Source of the DNA: Streptomyces kanamyceticus
GTDB lineage: Bacteria > Actinomycetota > Actinomycetes > Streptomycetales > Streptomycetaceae
Direction: 5' to 3'
Assembly (NCBI RefSeq): GCF_008704495.1
Contig: NZ_CP023699.1
Span: 9,858,001-9,922,000, forward strand
Length of the DNA: 64,000 nucleotides
The notes under the pieces were generated by a model that saw nothing but the letters and a program-made list of their open reading frames with translations, searched no databases and had not been told where the DNA came from. Position numbers and translations under genes: made by a program. Positions 1 to 7,299 of the stretch are shown in pieces (positions within the stretch are counted from its first letter, which is position 1; each line of letters begins with the position of its first letter).

Positions 1-489
1 CGCACCCGCCAACTCCCGCCCGCTGGGCGCCGACCAGCCGCCCGCCCGTACGTCGGCGACGCTCTGCGGGATGCCCCGCGCGCAGCCGACGAGCAGGCCG
101 AGCACGTGCTCGGCGACCGCGATCCGGTTGGCGCCGGGGGAGTGGGTCACGGCGATGCCGAGCCGGGCGGCGGCGGCCACGTCGACGTTGTCGTACCCGG
201 CACCGCAGCGGCCGACGACCCGCAAGCCGGGGGACGCCGCCAGCACGTCGGCCGTGAACGGGTCGGTCCCCGCGACGATGCCGACGGCGGCCGCGCGGGC
301 GACGGCGGAGCGCAAGGACCGCACGTCCGCCCCGTCCTGTTCGCCCGCCCCGTCCCGGTCGGCGGGCCTGGCGAAGAGGGTGCGGAATCCGGCGTCGCGC
401 AGCAACTGGTCGACCTCGCCGCCGGGTTGGAGGTACGCCGTGGTCACCAGCACACACGGGGCGTCGTCACGAGCATCGTCGGCACGCAC
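1..489 (-). CDS. D-2-hydroxyacid dehydrogenase, N-terminal part (runs off the window)
   Basis: The reverse strand from a GTG at 489 gives 163 codons with no stop before the window edge. It contains GCGAGYDNVDV and THSPGANRIAVAEHVLGLLV, typical of the substrate-binding and hinge region of the D-3-phosphoglycerate/D-2-hydroxyacid dehydrogenase family (NAD-dependent oxidation of 2-hydroxyacids or reduction of 2-oxoacids). The NAD-binding Rossmann domain and the catalytic Arg/Glu/His lie outside the window, so substrate cannot be judged. The start is supported by AAGGAGG six bases upstream. It is divergent from a GntR regulator with a 19-bp palindrome between them, so it is probably that regulator's target, perhaps for catabolism of a hydroxyacid. 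Confidence 0.85.
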   Translation of the reverse strand, partial: MRADDARDDAPCVLVTTAYLQPGGEVDQLLRDAGFRTLFARPADRDGAGEQDGADVRSLRSAVARAAAVGIVAGTDPFTADVLAASPGLRVVGRCGAGYDNVDVAAAARLGIAVTHSPGANRIAVAEHVLGLLVGCARGIPQSVADVRAGGWSAPSGRELAGA

Positions 490-507
490 AGGGATCCTCC
501 TTGATCC

Positions 508-526
508 ATCGCTATACTATAGCGAT
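508..526. promoter_or_regulatory. 19-bp perfect palindrome, candidate GntR operator
   Basis: ATCGCTATA-C-TATAGCGAT is a perfect inverted repeat with 9-bp arms around one base. It sits in an AT-rich island of otherwise about 70% GC DNA, 19 bp upstream of the dehydrogenase GTG and 79 bp before the GntR ATG. FCD-type GntR regulators bind short AT-rich palindromes of this kind. The assignment to the adjacent regulator is inferred from position. Confidence 0.75.
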
Positions 527-604
527 ATGCAAAATAATATAGGATCGAGTCGCGATCAAGAGGAGGGAAGGGCTGCGCTAAGGTCGGGCCTCGAAGGAGG
601 CACG

Positions 605-1288
605 ATGGCTACGACCCGCCCGTCCGCCCGGCAACCCCTGGCCGACAAGATGTACGAGGTGCTGCTCGGGCAGTTCATGGACGGACTCTGGTCACCCGGC
701 CAGTCCCTCAACATCGGGGCCCTCACCCGCGAGCTGAACGTCAGTCAGACGCCGCTCCGCGAAGCCCTCGCGCGCCTCGAACACACGGGCCTGGTACGGC
801 GCGAGGCGCTCAAGGGCTACCGCGTCGCACCGCTCTTCACCGAGCGCGAGCTGATCAAGCTGATGGACGCGCGGCTCGTCCTGGAACCGGCGATGGTCCA
901 CGAGGCCGCGCGCCGCACCACGCCGGAGTTCCTCGCCGAGCTCAAGGCGAGCATCGACGAGCTCAAGCACTGCGCGGACGCGCCGCGTTCGGCATCGGTG
1001 CGCGCCTACTGGGCCGCCGACGAGCGGTTCCACCTGCGCATCGCCGCGCAGTGCGACAACCCGTTCCTGGAGAGCGCCTACCGCTCGCTCGGCGGCCACG
1101 TGCAGCGCTTCCGGCTCTTCACGGAACTGGGCGCCTCGGAGGCCGAGTCACCGGCCAGGGAGCACACGGCCGTCTACGAGGCGATGGCGGCGGGCGACGC
1201 GGAAGGCGCGGCGAAGAAGATGCGTCGGCACATCGAGAACGCCAAGGCGCGGGCCCTCACCGACCGTCAAGCGGTGGACGAGGACTGA
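605..1288 (+). CDS. GntR family transcriptional regulator (FCD subfamily)
   Basis: This 227-residue protein has an N-terminal winged helix (about residues 10-75; NVSQTPLREALARLEHTGLVRRE is the usual GntR recognition region) and an all-helical FCD ligand domain (about 85-215) with DARLVLEP and a late HIENAKARAL helix. FCD regulators bind small organic acids, often through a metal held by Asp/His residues. The open frame extends upstream, but ATG 605 has a strong GAAGGAGG site and begins the normal domain. It is divergent from the D-2-hydroxyacid dehydrogenase across a perfect palindrome, so auto-control and control of the dehydrogenase are expected. The ligand is unknown. Confidence 0.93.
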   Translation: MATTRPSARQPLADKMYEVLLGQFMDGLWSPGQSLNIGALTRELNVSQTPLREALARLEHTGLVRREALKGYRVAPLFTERELIKLMDARLVLEPAMVHEAARRTTPEFLAELKASIDELKHCADAPRSASVRAYWAADERFHLRIAAQCDNPFLESAYRSLGGHVQRFRLFTELGASEAESPAREHTAVYEAMAAGDAEGAAKKMRRHIENAKARALTDRQAVDED

Positions 1289-1304
1289 CGCCGGGCGGCG
1301 GCCG

Positions 1305-2711
1305 TCAGCCTTCGCGGCGCACCCGGGCCGCCCTGCGCGCCTCGGCGAGCTTGCGGGCCTCACCCGACTTGCGGGACTTGCCACCGGTGCCACCCGTGCC
1401 GCGCGAGGCGTCCTTGCTGGTACCGATGCCGCGGAAGGGCGCGTTGTGGTTCTTGGCCTTCGGCGCGGCGGGCCCGCCGTCGAGCGGGACACCGGACGGC
1501 TTCCTCGCCCCGGTGATCCGGCTCAGCTGCGCCTCGCCCGAACGCACCTTGGTGACCGTCGCCTCAATGCCCGCCTCACCCATCAGACGGCTCACCTCGC
1601 GGCGCTGGCCCGAGAGCACCAGCGTCACGACGCGGCCCGACTCACCGGCACGGGCGGTGCGGCCCGCGCGGTGCAGATAGTCCTTGGGGTCGGTCGGCGG
1701 GTCGACGTTGACCACCAGATCGAGGTCGTCGACGTGCAGGCCGCGGGCCGCGACGTTGGTCGCGACCAGGACGGTGATCTTGCTGGCCTTGAACTGCGCG
1801 AGGGTCCGGGTGCGCTGCGGCTGGGACTTGCCGCTGTGCAGCGCGGCGGCGTCCACGCCGCTGGCCCGCAGATGCTTGGTGAGCTGGTCCACGGAGTGCT
1901 TGGTGTCCAGGAACAGCAGGACGCGGCCGTCGCGGGCGGCGATCTCCGTGATGACGGCGTACCGGTCGGGGCCGTGCACGACCAGCACGTGGTGGTCCAT
2001 CGTCGTGACCGCGCCCGCGGACGGGTCGACCTCGTGGACGACCGGGTCGTGGAGGTAGCGGCGGACCAGGCCGTCGACGTCCTGGTCCAGGGTCGCCGAG
2101 AACAGCATCCGCTGGCCGTCGGCGGGCACCTGGTCGAGCGCCTCGGTGACCTGCGGCAGGAAGCCCATGTCGCACATCTGGTCGGCCTCGTCCAGGACGG
2201 TGATCCGGACCCGGGCGAGGCGGCAGGCCTTGCGGTCGATGAGGTCGTGCAGCCGGCCGGGCGTGGCCACGACGACCTCGGCCCCTTCGCGCAGCTGGGC
2301 GGCCTGGCGACCGATCGACATGCCGCCGACGACCGTGGCGAGACGCAGCCGGAGCGCCTCCGCGTACGGGGCGAGCGCCTCGGTGACCTGCTGGGCCAGC
2401 TCCCGGGTGGGCACCAGGATCAGCGCGAGCGGCTGCTTCGGCTCCGCGCGGCGACCCGCCGTACGGGCGAGGAGCGCCAGGCCGAAGGCGAGCGTCTTGC
2501 CCGACCCGGTGCGCCCGCGGCCGAGGACGTCCCGGCCCGCGAGGGCGTTCGGCAGCGTCGCCGCCTGGATCGGGAAGGGCTCGCGCACCTCCTGCTCGCC
2601 GAGCGTGCGCAGCAGGGCGGCGGGCAGTTCGAGGTCGGCGAAGGAGGCGACCGGGGGCAGCGCCGGGGTGGCGTCGCCGTGCGTGGTGCTGGTGCGGTCC
2701 GCGTCGGTCAT
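1305..2711 (-). CDS. DEAD-box ATP-dependent RNA helicase
   Basis: This 468-residue protein has all core helicase motifs in order: Q-motif PFPIQAATLP, motif I GRTGSGKT, Ia PTRELAQQV, Ib TPGRLHDL, II VLDEADQM, III SAT, and VI HRAGRTARAG. The core is followed by a basic Lys/Arg/Gly-rich tail of about 90 residues, common in actinobacterial RhlE/DeaD-like helicases and probably an RNA-binding extension. It should act in the cytoplasm in RNA remodelling, ribosome assembly or mRNA turnover, often cold-induced. It ends 17 bp from the convergent GntR gene. No operon partner is visible. Confidence 0.95.
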   Translation of the reverse strand: MTDADRTSTTHGDATPALPPVASFADLELPAALLRTLGEQEVREPFPIQAATLPNALAGRDVLGRGRTGSGKTLAFGLALLARTAGRRAEPKQPLALILVPTRELAQQVTEALAPYAEALRLRLATVVGGMSIGRQAAQLREGAEVVVATPGRLHDLIDRKACRLARVRITVLDEADQMCDMGFLPQVTEALDQVPADGQRMLFSATLDQDVDGLVRRYLHDPVVHEVDPSAGAVTTMDHHVLVVHGPDRYAVITEIAARDGRVLLFLDTKHSVDQLTKHLRASGVDAAALHSGKSQPQRTRTLAQFKASKITVLVATNVAARGLHVDDLDLVVNVDPPTDPKDYLHRAGRTARAGESGRVVTLVLSGQRREVSRLMGEAGIEATVTKVRSGEAQLSRITGARKPSGVPLDGGPAAPKAKNHNAPFRGIGTSKDASRGTGGTGGKSRKSGEARKLAEARRAARVRREG

Positions 2712-2906
2712 GACGAGCCTTCCGTAGGCGTACGTACCGAGGAAGGCACGGCAGGAATGAGGGGCCGACGCGGGCGGGGATCCGGGCGGGCGGAGTCACC
2801 GGGCGTCGACGGTGCAAACGTCTGAGGCTAACACGGAGTGACAGGGCGGCGGCTCGGTGCAGTGGCGTGCGGGGTGCCCGCCTCGGCCTCCGGGACATCC
2901 CGGTGC

Positions 2907-2937
2907 GGGCCCGCACCGTGCGGTGCGATGCGGGCCC
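2907..2937 (-). terminator. Hairpin downstream of the TerB-like gene
   Basis: GGGCCCGCA (2907-2915) and TGCGGGCCC (2929-2937) form a perfect 9-bp stem with a 13-base loop, 18 bp past the stop of the minus-strand gene ending at 2955. There is no U-tract, as is usual in streptomycetes. Confidence 0.6.
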
Positions 2938-2954
2938 GGGGGCGTCGGCCTGAC

Positions 2955-3500
2955 TCAGAGACCGAACTCCTGCGGGGAGACGTTGAGCGCGGCGCACGCC
3001 TCACGCAGGACCTGCTCCTCGGCCGGGGCGATGTACCCGTCGGCGCCCGCGACGACGAAGCCGGTCTGGACGACCGCCTTGGCCTCCGTCGGCTTCTTCG
3101 CGGCCTTGGCGATCTCCTGCATGGCCTCCGTCTTGCCGTGCTGGAAGTTGGCCGCCAACTGGTCGACGTGCTTGTTGAACCGCTGCCGCAGCTGCTCGGG
3201 CGGGAAGTTCTGCAGGACGTCGTTCTGCACGATCAGGGATTCCACGTGCTGACGCTCGGCCGGGTCCACCGATCCGTCGGCGGCCGCGACCAGGGCACAC
3301 ATGGCCATGCTCGCGTCGCGGTAGGAACCGCTCTTGAGCTCCGTCTTGAGGGAGGTGAGCTGGGACTTGAGCATGCCCACGAGCTGGGCCTTCGATCCAC
3401 CGCCGGACCCCGAACCGCGCGTCCCGTGCCCGCCGGAGCTCCGTCCTCCCTGCGACTGCAGACCCTTGGCCTGGTCCTTGAGCTTGTCCCACATCGCCAT
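2955..3500 (-). CDS. TerB-like tellurite resistance protein
   Basis: This 181-residue protein has a Gly/Ser-rich linker (residues about 15-38) followed by an all-helical TerB-like domain. It contains ALVAAADGSVDPAERQHVE and FVVAGADGYIAPAEEQVL, the paired acidic motifs that bind divalent metal in TerB. TerB proteins are cytoplasmic or membrane-peripheral components of tellurite/stress systems, and Streptomyces carry several scattered copies. ATG 3500 is chosen because GAGGTGG lies 5-6 bases upstream. A second ATG two codons later is also possible. No other ter genes are nearby, so the role is uncertain. Confidence 0.85.
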   Translation of the reverse strand: MAMWDKLKDQAKGLQSQGGRSSGGHGTRGSGSGGGSKAQLVGMLKSQLTSLKTELKSGSYRDASMAMCALVAAADGSVDPAERQHVESLIVQNDVLQNFPPEQLRQRFNKHVDQLAANFQHGKTEAMQEIAKAAKKPTEAKAVVQTGFVVAGADGYIAPAEEQVLREACAALNVSPQEFGL

Positions 3501-3571
3501 CCGTGCCACCTCGGCTACCCGTGTCGTTCCTACGTGCGCGCGGCGATCCGCGCGTCTTCTTGGCAACGCCT

Positions 3572-4129
3572 TTACCCGACGCGAAGTTCCTGGGCGGAGT
3601 TCACCCGCGCGGCAATCGTCCGAGCGCAGGTCAGGGACTCGGTGTGCGTCGTGTCCACCTCCAAGTCGTAACTCACGCCGTCGTGCGCCACGCGCGCCTG
3701 GGACGCGGCCATTCCCTTGGCGCGGTCGCCCCGCGCGACCTCACGGGCCGCGGCGACCTCGCTGTCGCATCTGACGCCGACCCACAGCGCGTTCACCTCG
3801 CCGACGGCCCACTGCCACCGCTGCTGGCTCGCCGCACCGCCGAGGAAGACGTCGTCGACGATGACCCGCGCGCCGGACCTGGCCATCGCCACGACGCCCG
3901 CCATCCAGGCCGCCTCCAGCGCGCGGAAGTCCGCCCCGATGTTCACCCCGCCGTCCGCGTCGAACCCGATTCCGTCGTCCGACGTCTGCGTCTTCGCGGG
4001 CATCGCTTCGATGAGCGAGTCGATCCCGAACGCCAGCCACGGATCCGGGAGTACGTCCTGAAGGCAGCGCACGATCCCGGTCTTCCCCGAGCTGGAACCG
4101 CCGTTGAGAATGATCATCCGAACCGTCAC
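3572..4129 (-). CDS. cpt: Chloramphenicol phosphotransferase-like kinase
   Basis: This 185-residue protein begins [20 protein letters not shown] and closely follows, as I recall it, the S. venezuelae chloramphenicol 3-O-phosphotransferase. It has the P-loop GGSSSGKT (residues 10-17), GIDSL with the catalytic-base Asp37, VDDVFLGG, and WVGVRCD. The enzyme uses ATP to phosphorylate the primary hydroxyl of chloramphenicol, inactivating it. GTG 4129 matches the family N-terminus. It is not in a chloramphenicol cluster. cobF lies divergently 74 bp away. Homologues outside producers may phosphorylate another hydroxylated compound, so the substrate is inferred. Confidence 0.9.
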   Translation of the reverse strand: MTVRMIILNGGSSSGKTGIVRCLQDVLPDPWLAFGIDSLIEAMPAKTQTSDDGIGFDADGGVNIGADFRALEAAWMAGVVAMARSGARVIVDDVFLGGAASQQRWQWAVGEVNALWVGVRCDSEVAAAREVARGDRAKGMAASQARVAHDGVSYDLEVDTTHTESLTCARTIAARVNSAQELRVG

Positions 4130-4203
4130 CGCGCCACAGTAGGGCGGGCGCCGGGCGATGCGCAGGGATTTTCCGGTGGGACGCGCCTGCGAGACTTCAG
4201 CTC

Positions 4204-4992
4204 ATGACCACAGAACAACGCCGGATCCTCGTCATAGGCATCGGCGCGGGCGACCCCGACCATCTGACCCTGGGCGCGGTGAAGGCGATCCGCCGGGCCG
4301 ACGTCTTCTTCGTCGTCGGCAAGGGACAGGACAAGTCGGCCCTGACGGACCTGCGCCACCGCATGCTGGAAGAACACGCGCAGGCCCCCTACCGGGTCGT
4401 GGAAGTGCGGGACCCGAGCCGGGACCGGCGCCCCATGGACCGCTCGGACTACGCGAGCGCCGTGCAGGACTGGCGAACCCGGCGCGGGGACATCTTCGAG
4501 CGGCTGATGCGCGAGGAGATGAGCGCGGGGGAGACCGGCGCGTTCCTCGTATGGGGCGACCCGTCCCTGTACGACAGCACGCTGGGGATCCTCAACGACA
4601 TCGAGGAACGGGGTTCGGTGTCCGCGACCGTCGAGGTCATTCCCGGCATCACCAGCGTGTCGACGCTCGCCGCCCGGCACCGGATCCCGGTGAACCAGGT
4701 GGGCCGTCCGCTGCACATCACCCCGGCCCGCCGCCTCGGGGACGTGGGCCAGAACGACGACGGCGACATCGTCGTCATGCTGGACGCGCACGAGTCGTTC
4801 ACCCAGGTGGAGGGGGACGACGTCTGGATCTACTGGGGTGCCTACCTCGGCACGCCCGACGAACTTCTCGTCGCGGGCCCGCTAGGGGAAGTGGCCGACC
4901 GCATCCGGCACTTGCGGGCCGAGGCGCGTGCCCGGCACGGCTGGATCATGGACACGTATCTGCTGCGCATCGCGAAGTCACCGGACGAATGA
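4204..4992 (+). CDS. cobF: Precorrin-6A synthase (deacetylating)
   Basis: This 262-residue protein belongs to the tetrapyrrole methylase family. It has VIGIGAGDPDHLTLGAVKAI at the N-terminus (SAM-binding GxGxGDP), FLVWGDPSLYDSTLGIL, and VIPGITSVSTLAARHRIPV. CobF methylates C-1 of precorrin-5 and releases the acetyl group in aerobic cobalamin biosynthesis. CobF stands apart from the other cob genes here, a common arrangement in streptomycetes. The ATG has only a weak upstream ribosome site. The neighbouring genes are unrelated. Confidence 0.93.
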   Translation: MTTEQRRILVIGIGAGDPDHLTLGAVKAIRRADVFFVVGKGQDKSALTDLRHRMLEEHAQAPYRVVEVRDPSRDRRPMDRSDYASAVQDWRTRRGDIFERLMREEMSAGETGAFLVWGDPSLYDSTLGILNDIEERGSVSATVEVIPGITSVSTLAARHRIPVNQVGRPLHITPARRLGDVGQNDDGDIVVMLDAHESFTQVEGDDVWIYWGAYLGTPDELLVAGPLGEVADRIRHLRAEARARHGWIMDTYLLRIAKSPDE

Positions 4993-5109
4993 GCCGGTCT
5001 TCGGAGGACCAACGGCACCTCTAGCCGGACCAACGTCATCTCTCGCCGTGGTGGCCTTCGCGGGGGACGACGGGGTCCATGGGAGCGGCACGAGGGGCTT
5101 CTGCACCGC

Positions 5110-5361
5110 TTGGACCACACCGTCGCCGTTCCCGACGGCCGCTCCTATCCGCAGGTCGCCGCCACCCTGGGGCCGACGCGTACGGCCGACTGGCTGTGCC
5201 GGAGCCAGGAGATCGACGAGGTCGCCGTCCGCGCGGACGCGCACGGCGGGCGCCTGGGCTGGCGGCAGGTCGGCCAACCCGCTCCCGGCGGGTCCGACGT
5301 GGCGGTCTTCCTCGGCCCCGGCCACCCCGCCGACCTCACCGCCTGCCCGGCGTCGAGCTGA
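5110..5361 (+). CDS. Unrecognised short ORF after cobF (possible gene remnant)
   Basis: The 396-bp gap 4993-5388 holds one frame with protein-like character, ending at 5361. From a TTG at 5110 it reads LDHTVAVPDGRSYPQVAATL and later DVAVFLGPGHPADL. The open frame extends further upstream (GPWERHEGLLHRL) with no ATG or GTG, so the start may be lost or a frameshift may separate it from its beginning. I do not recognise the family. It could be a decayed gene, a real small protein from TTG, or chance coding in GC-rich DNA. Confidence 0.3.
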   Translation: MDHTVAVPDGRSYPQVAATLGPTRTADWLCRSQEIDEVAVRADAHGGRLGWRQVGQPAPGGSDVAVFLGPGHPADLTACPASS

Positions 5362-5388
5362 ACCCCGGCCGGGCTGTTCCCGTCAGCC

Positions 5389-7299
5389 TCAGTCGTGGGC
5401 CGGGGCGGCGTCGCGCTTGCCGGACCAGGCGGCCCACAGCGTGGCGTAGGCGCCGCCCGCGTCCTTGAGCCGCTCGTGCGGACCGCTCTCGACGACCCGG
5501 CCGTGTTCGAGCACCACGACCCGGTCGGCGGTGGCGGCCTGCGTCAGGCGGTGGGCGACGATCAGCGCGGTGCGCCCGTCGAGCGCCGCCCGCGCGGACC
5601 GTTCCAGAAGACGTGCGCCCGCGCTGCCCGCCTCCGCCGTCGCCTCGTCGAGGACGGCGACGAGCGGATCGGCGAGCACCAGCCTGGCCAGGGCCAGTTG
5701 CTGTGCCTTGGCCGCGTCGAGGCTCTGCGCCCCCTCACCGACGACGGTGTTCAGACCGTCCGGCAGCGCTTCGGCCCAGGCCAGCGCGTCGACGGTGGCG
5801 AGCGCCGCCCGCAGCTCTTCGTCCGTCGCGCCGGGGCGCGCCAGGCGCAGGTCCTCGGCGAGCGTTCCGGCGAAGACGTGCAGCTCCTGCGAGACGAGCA
5901 CGGCCGCGGGCCTGCCGTCGGCGCGGTCCGCCGACCGGACATCGCCGTGCGTGGGCGGCTGCACCCCGGCGAGGATCCGCGCGAGGGTGCTCTTGCCCGC
6001 GCCGCTGGTGCCGACGAGCGCGACGTGTTCGCCCTCGCGCAGGGCGAGATCGACGTCGTGCAGGACGGGGGACCCGGTGGTGTAGGAGTGGCTGACGCCG
6101 CGCACGGAGACGAAGGCGTCGTCCGGGCCCGCGGCCGATCCGGGCACGGCCCCGCGCTCGGCCTCCGTCTCGTCGGGCAGATCCGTGACGCCCACGAGCC
6201 GGGCCAGGCCCGCGGTCGCCGACTGGGCGTCGTCGAGCAGCACGAGGGCCGCGTTGATCGGCCCGAAGAGGTTGTGGAAGTAGAGCGCGGCGGCCGTCGC
6301 GGTGCCCACCGAGACGGCGTCCTCGCGGACCAGGACGAGCCCGGCGAAGAGGACGCCGACCAGACCGATGTACTCGCCGATGTGCAGCCGCCCGTAGAAC
6401 CCGAGCACCAGGCGTACGCCGCGCAGCCGCAGGCCGACCGCCTCGCGGGAGCGGTCGGCGACGCGCTCGGTGTGCTCGTCCTCCAGGAGGTGGGCGCGCA
6501 CGGTGTCGGCCCCGCCGATCGTCTCCAGGAGTTGCTGCTGCTGCGCGCCGGTCGCGATGCGCTGACGCGAGTAGAGCGGGATGGCCCTGCGTACGTACCA
6601 GTGGGCTGTCCACGCCTGTACGGGTACGGCGAGCAGCGCCGCGAGCAGGAAGCGCCAGTCGAGGACGGCCAGGGCGACCAGGGTCAGCACGATCGTCAGC
6701 GAGGAGCGGGCCAGCTCGGGCAGCGCCGAACGGACCGCCTCCGACATGCGGGCCACGTCGTCGGTGACGCGCGCGGTGAGGTCTCCCGCGCCCGCGCGTT
6801 CGATGCGGTCGGCGGGCAGGTTCAGGGCACGTTCGACGAACCGCTCGCGCACCCGGGCGAGCACGGATTCGCCCAGCTTGGCGACCATGCTCATGCCCAG
6901 CGAGGTCGCCGCTCCCTGCACGAGCGCCACGACGGCGAGCAGCACGACGGGCAGCGTCAGCACGTTGGGCGACACGGTGCCCGTGCCCTTGGCGGCATCG
7001 GTCACCAGGTCCACGATCCGGCCGAGCAAGGGCTGGGTGAGCAGCCCGACGGCGGTCGCGGCGACCAGTACGAGCCCGGACCGCACGGCCAGACTCCGGT
7101 CGGGGCGCAGCAGTTCGAGCGCGGCGGCGCGGGTCCTGCGGCCGGTGGCGGTGGGCAGCAGATCCGTCGCGGGGGCGGTCGAGGGGTCCGGCGCTTCCGG
7201 CGGTACGGGACGGTCGGTGGCCTCGGAGACCTCGGTCGGCTCGACGGGTCCGGTCGGCTCGATGGGCTCGGTGTCCTGAACCCTGGATGTCGCGCTCAT
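5389..7299 (-). CDS. ABC exporter half-transporter, subunit A (intact Walker A, degenerate signature)
   Basis: This 636-residue protein has a Pro/Glu/Thr-rich N-terminus, a six-helix exporter membrane domain (about residues 75-350) and a nucleotide-binding domain (about 390-625). Walker A (GTSGAGKST), Q-loop (VSQELHVFAGTL), Walker B (LVAVLDEAT) and H-loop (IVAHRLTQ) are intact. The LSGGQ signature is replaced by QSLDAAKAQ. Its ATG overlaps the TGA of subunit B as ATGA, so the two are translationally coupled and should form a heterodimer. With an iron box upstream of the pair, siderophore or iron-related export is the best guess. Confidence 0.92.
   Translation of the reverse strand: MSATSRVQDTEPIEPTGPVEPTEVSEATDRPVPPEAPDPSTAPATDLLPTATGRRTRAAALELLRPDRSLAVRSGLVLVAATAVGLLTQPLLGRIVDLVTDAAKGTGTVSPNVLTLPVVLLAVVALVQGAATSLGMSMVAKLGESVLARVRERFVERALNLPADRIERAGAGDLTARVTDDVARMSEAVRSALPELARSSLTIVLTLVALAVLDWRFLLAALLAVPVQAWTAHWYVRRAIPLYSRQRIATGAQQQQLLETIGGADTVRAHLLEDEHTERVADRSREAVGLRLRGVRLVLGFYGRLHIGEYIGLVGVLFAGLVLVREDAVSVGTATAAALYFHNLFGPINAALVLLDDAQSATAGLARLVGVTDLPDETEAERGAVPGSAAGPDDAFVSVRGVSHSYTTGSPVLHDVDLALREGEHVALVGTSGAGKSTLARILAGVQPPTHGDVRSADRADGRPAAVLVSQELHVFAGTLAEDLRLARPGATDEELRAALATVDALAWAEALPDGLNTVVGEGAQSLDAAKAQQLALARLVLADPLVAVLDEATAEAGSAGARLLERSARAALDGRTALIVAHRLTQAATADRVVVLEHGRVVESGPHERLKDAGGAYATLWAAWSGKRDAAPAHD

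Noticed and set aside
1446..2825. Long plus-strand frame antisense to the DEAD-box helicase
   Set aside because: It is a GC-driven shadow. The minus-strand frame has every helicase motif.
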